Assembly: GCF_014212355.1 (NCBI RefSeq)
Contig: NZ_JACKXD010000001.1
Location: forward strand, 1 to 64,000
DNA length: 64,000 nt
Origin: Halobellus ruber
GTDB taxonomy: Archaea; Halobacteriota; Halobacteria; Halobacteriales; Haloferacaceae
Direction of reading: 5' to 3'
In this document: positions 63,397 to 64,000 of the stretch, in pieces
Layout: every line of letters begins with the position of its first letter
Numbering within the stretch: position 1 is the first letter of the stretch
Position numbers and translations under genes: made by a program
The notes under the pieces: generated by a model
What the model was told of the DNA's origin: nothing
Database searches by the model: none
The model's input: the letters and a program-made list of their open reading frames with translations, nothing else

Positions 63397-64000
63397 CTAC
63401 GGCTCCCTGAGAACCGCTTCCGATCCCTGCTCGGCCGGGAACGGGCCCGAGAGGTCGCCGACGCGGTCCCACTCGTCGTCGGTGACGAGGGCGTCGTCGA
63501 GCGACGCACGGAGCGACGCCTCGTCGTAATCGGTGCCGATGAAAACCAACTCGGTCCGTCGGTCGCCGTGGGTGTCGTCCCACTCGAGGTCCGGGCGGTT
63601 CGACCGGTAGAGGTCCTGCTCGACCTCCGGGAGGCTCGCGATCCAGGGGCCCACGGCCTCGATGTGGACCGACGGGCCGGCCTGCCCGAGCACGACCCGG
63701 AGCTCCGAGCCCGCGACCCAGAGGGTGCCCTTCGAGCGGACCACTCCCGTCGGGAGCGCCCGGAGGATCTCGGCGACCCGCTCGGGGTGGAACGGCCGGC
63801 GTCGGCGGTAGGTGAAGGAGGTGACGCCGTAGACCTCGTCGGGGTGGTGGTGGTCGTCGTGGCCGTGGCCGGCGCCCGAAAGCGCCCGCTTCCACCCGGG
63901 GAGGTCCTTGATGTGATCGGGGTCGAACAGCCCCCGGTCGAACAGCCGGTCGTGCGGGACCGCCGAGAACTCCGTCCGGATGGTCTCGGCGTCGGGCTGC
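63397..64000 (-). CDS. CobW/G3E-family GTPase, C-terminal part (runs off window)
   Basis: At least 200 codons in one frame from the window edge to TAG at 63397. The visible part has a His/Asp-rich metal loop (GHGHDDHHHPDEVYG), then the CobW C-terminal domain (SFTYRRRRPFHPERVAEILR, VVRSKGTLWVAGSELRVVLG, TELVFIGTDYDEASLRASLD). The family's N-terminal P-loop lies beyond the edge. These proteins deliver Zn2+, cobalt or other metals to targets. The stop is 319 bases from the zinc-ribbon gene. Confidence 0.82.
   Translation of the reverse strand, partial: QPDAETIRTEFSAVPHDRLFDRGLFDPDHIKDLPGWKRALSGAGHGHDDHHHPDEVYGVTSFTYRRRRPFHPERVAEILRALPTGVVRSKGTLWVAGSELRVVLGQAGPSVHIEAVGPWIASLPEVEQDLYRSNRPDLEWDDTHGDRRTELVFIGTDYDEASLRASLDDALVTDDEWDRVGDLSGPFPAEQGSEAVLREP

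Overview
The window reads as chromosomal DNA of a haloarchaeon, most likely Halorubrum or a close relative. The evidence is strongly acidic proteins, high GC in the core genes, an S-layer glycoprotein with a PGF-CTERM sorting tail, AglB, ribosomal protein S17e, haloarchaeal insertion sequences (IS6, IS1595 and IS200/IS605 types) and a GC-rich dispersed intergenic repeat. The genus is an inference.

Layout. (1) 1-5.6 kb is an eroded left edge. An IS6 copy truncates a winged-helix gene, an IS1595 element carries a partial tandem duplication and sits on a monooxygenase remnant, an arylsulfotransferase-type membrane protein follows, and then 1.7 kb contains almost no intact coding sequence. (2) 5.6-33.1 kb is a cell-surface glycosylation island. 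It holds the S-layer glycoprotein, seven glycosyltransferase-type genes (one a wreck), a KdsB-like cytidylyltransferase with a hydroxyacid dehydrogenase and an SDR, an FkbM methyltransferase, a Wzx-type flippase, four alkaline-phosphatase/sulfatase-fold proteins, a second arylsulfotransferase-type protein, and the oligosaccharyltransferase gene aglB. Two IS6 copies lie inside; one has cut a glycosyltransferase gene. (3) 33.2-41 kb holds a Tat lipoprotein, a chemotaxis transducer, sucCD, a VapBC-type toxin-antitoxin pair and a 2-oxoacid dehydrogenase operon that has lost its front. (4) 41.2-43.2 kb is a TnpB (IS200/IS605) element with a dead divergent tnpA and a UspA-domain fragment. (5) 43.2-64 kb is mostly ordinary core: a K+ channel, quinone reductase, two NSS transporters, pccB-pccX, nucleoside phosphorylase, S17e, Lrp, carA, a CNNM/CBS protein, a PiT transporter, a CDF transporter, threonine aldolase, small membrane proteins and a CobW-type GTPase running off the end.

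How the genes fit together. The likely logic of the island is that glycosyltransferases build a lipid-linked glycan, which the flippase exports. AglB transfers it to Asn sequons on the S-layer protein. FkbM, the arylsulfotransferase-like and sulfatase-fold proteins may decorate the glycan. The KdsB-like/dehydrogenase/SDR block suggests an acidic CMP-activated sugar. Reading frames in the island interior are visibly more AT-rich than those in the flanks, and aglB itself shifts from AT-richer to very GC-rich along its length. This fits an exchangeable island with one recombination edge inside aglB.

No CRISPR array, rRNA or tRNA was seen. Promoters and terminators are named only where the sequence is convincing.
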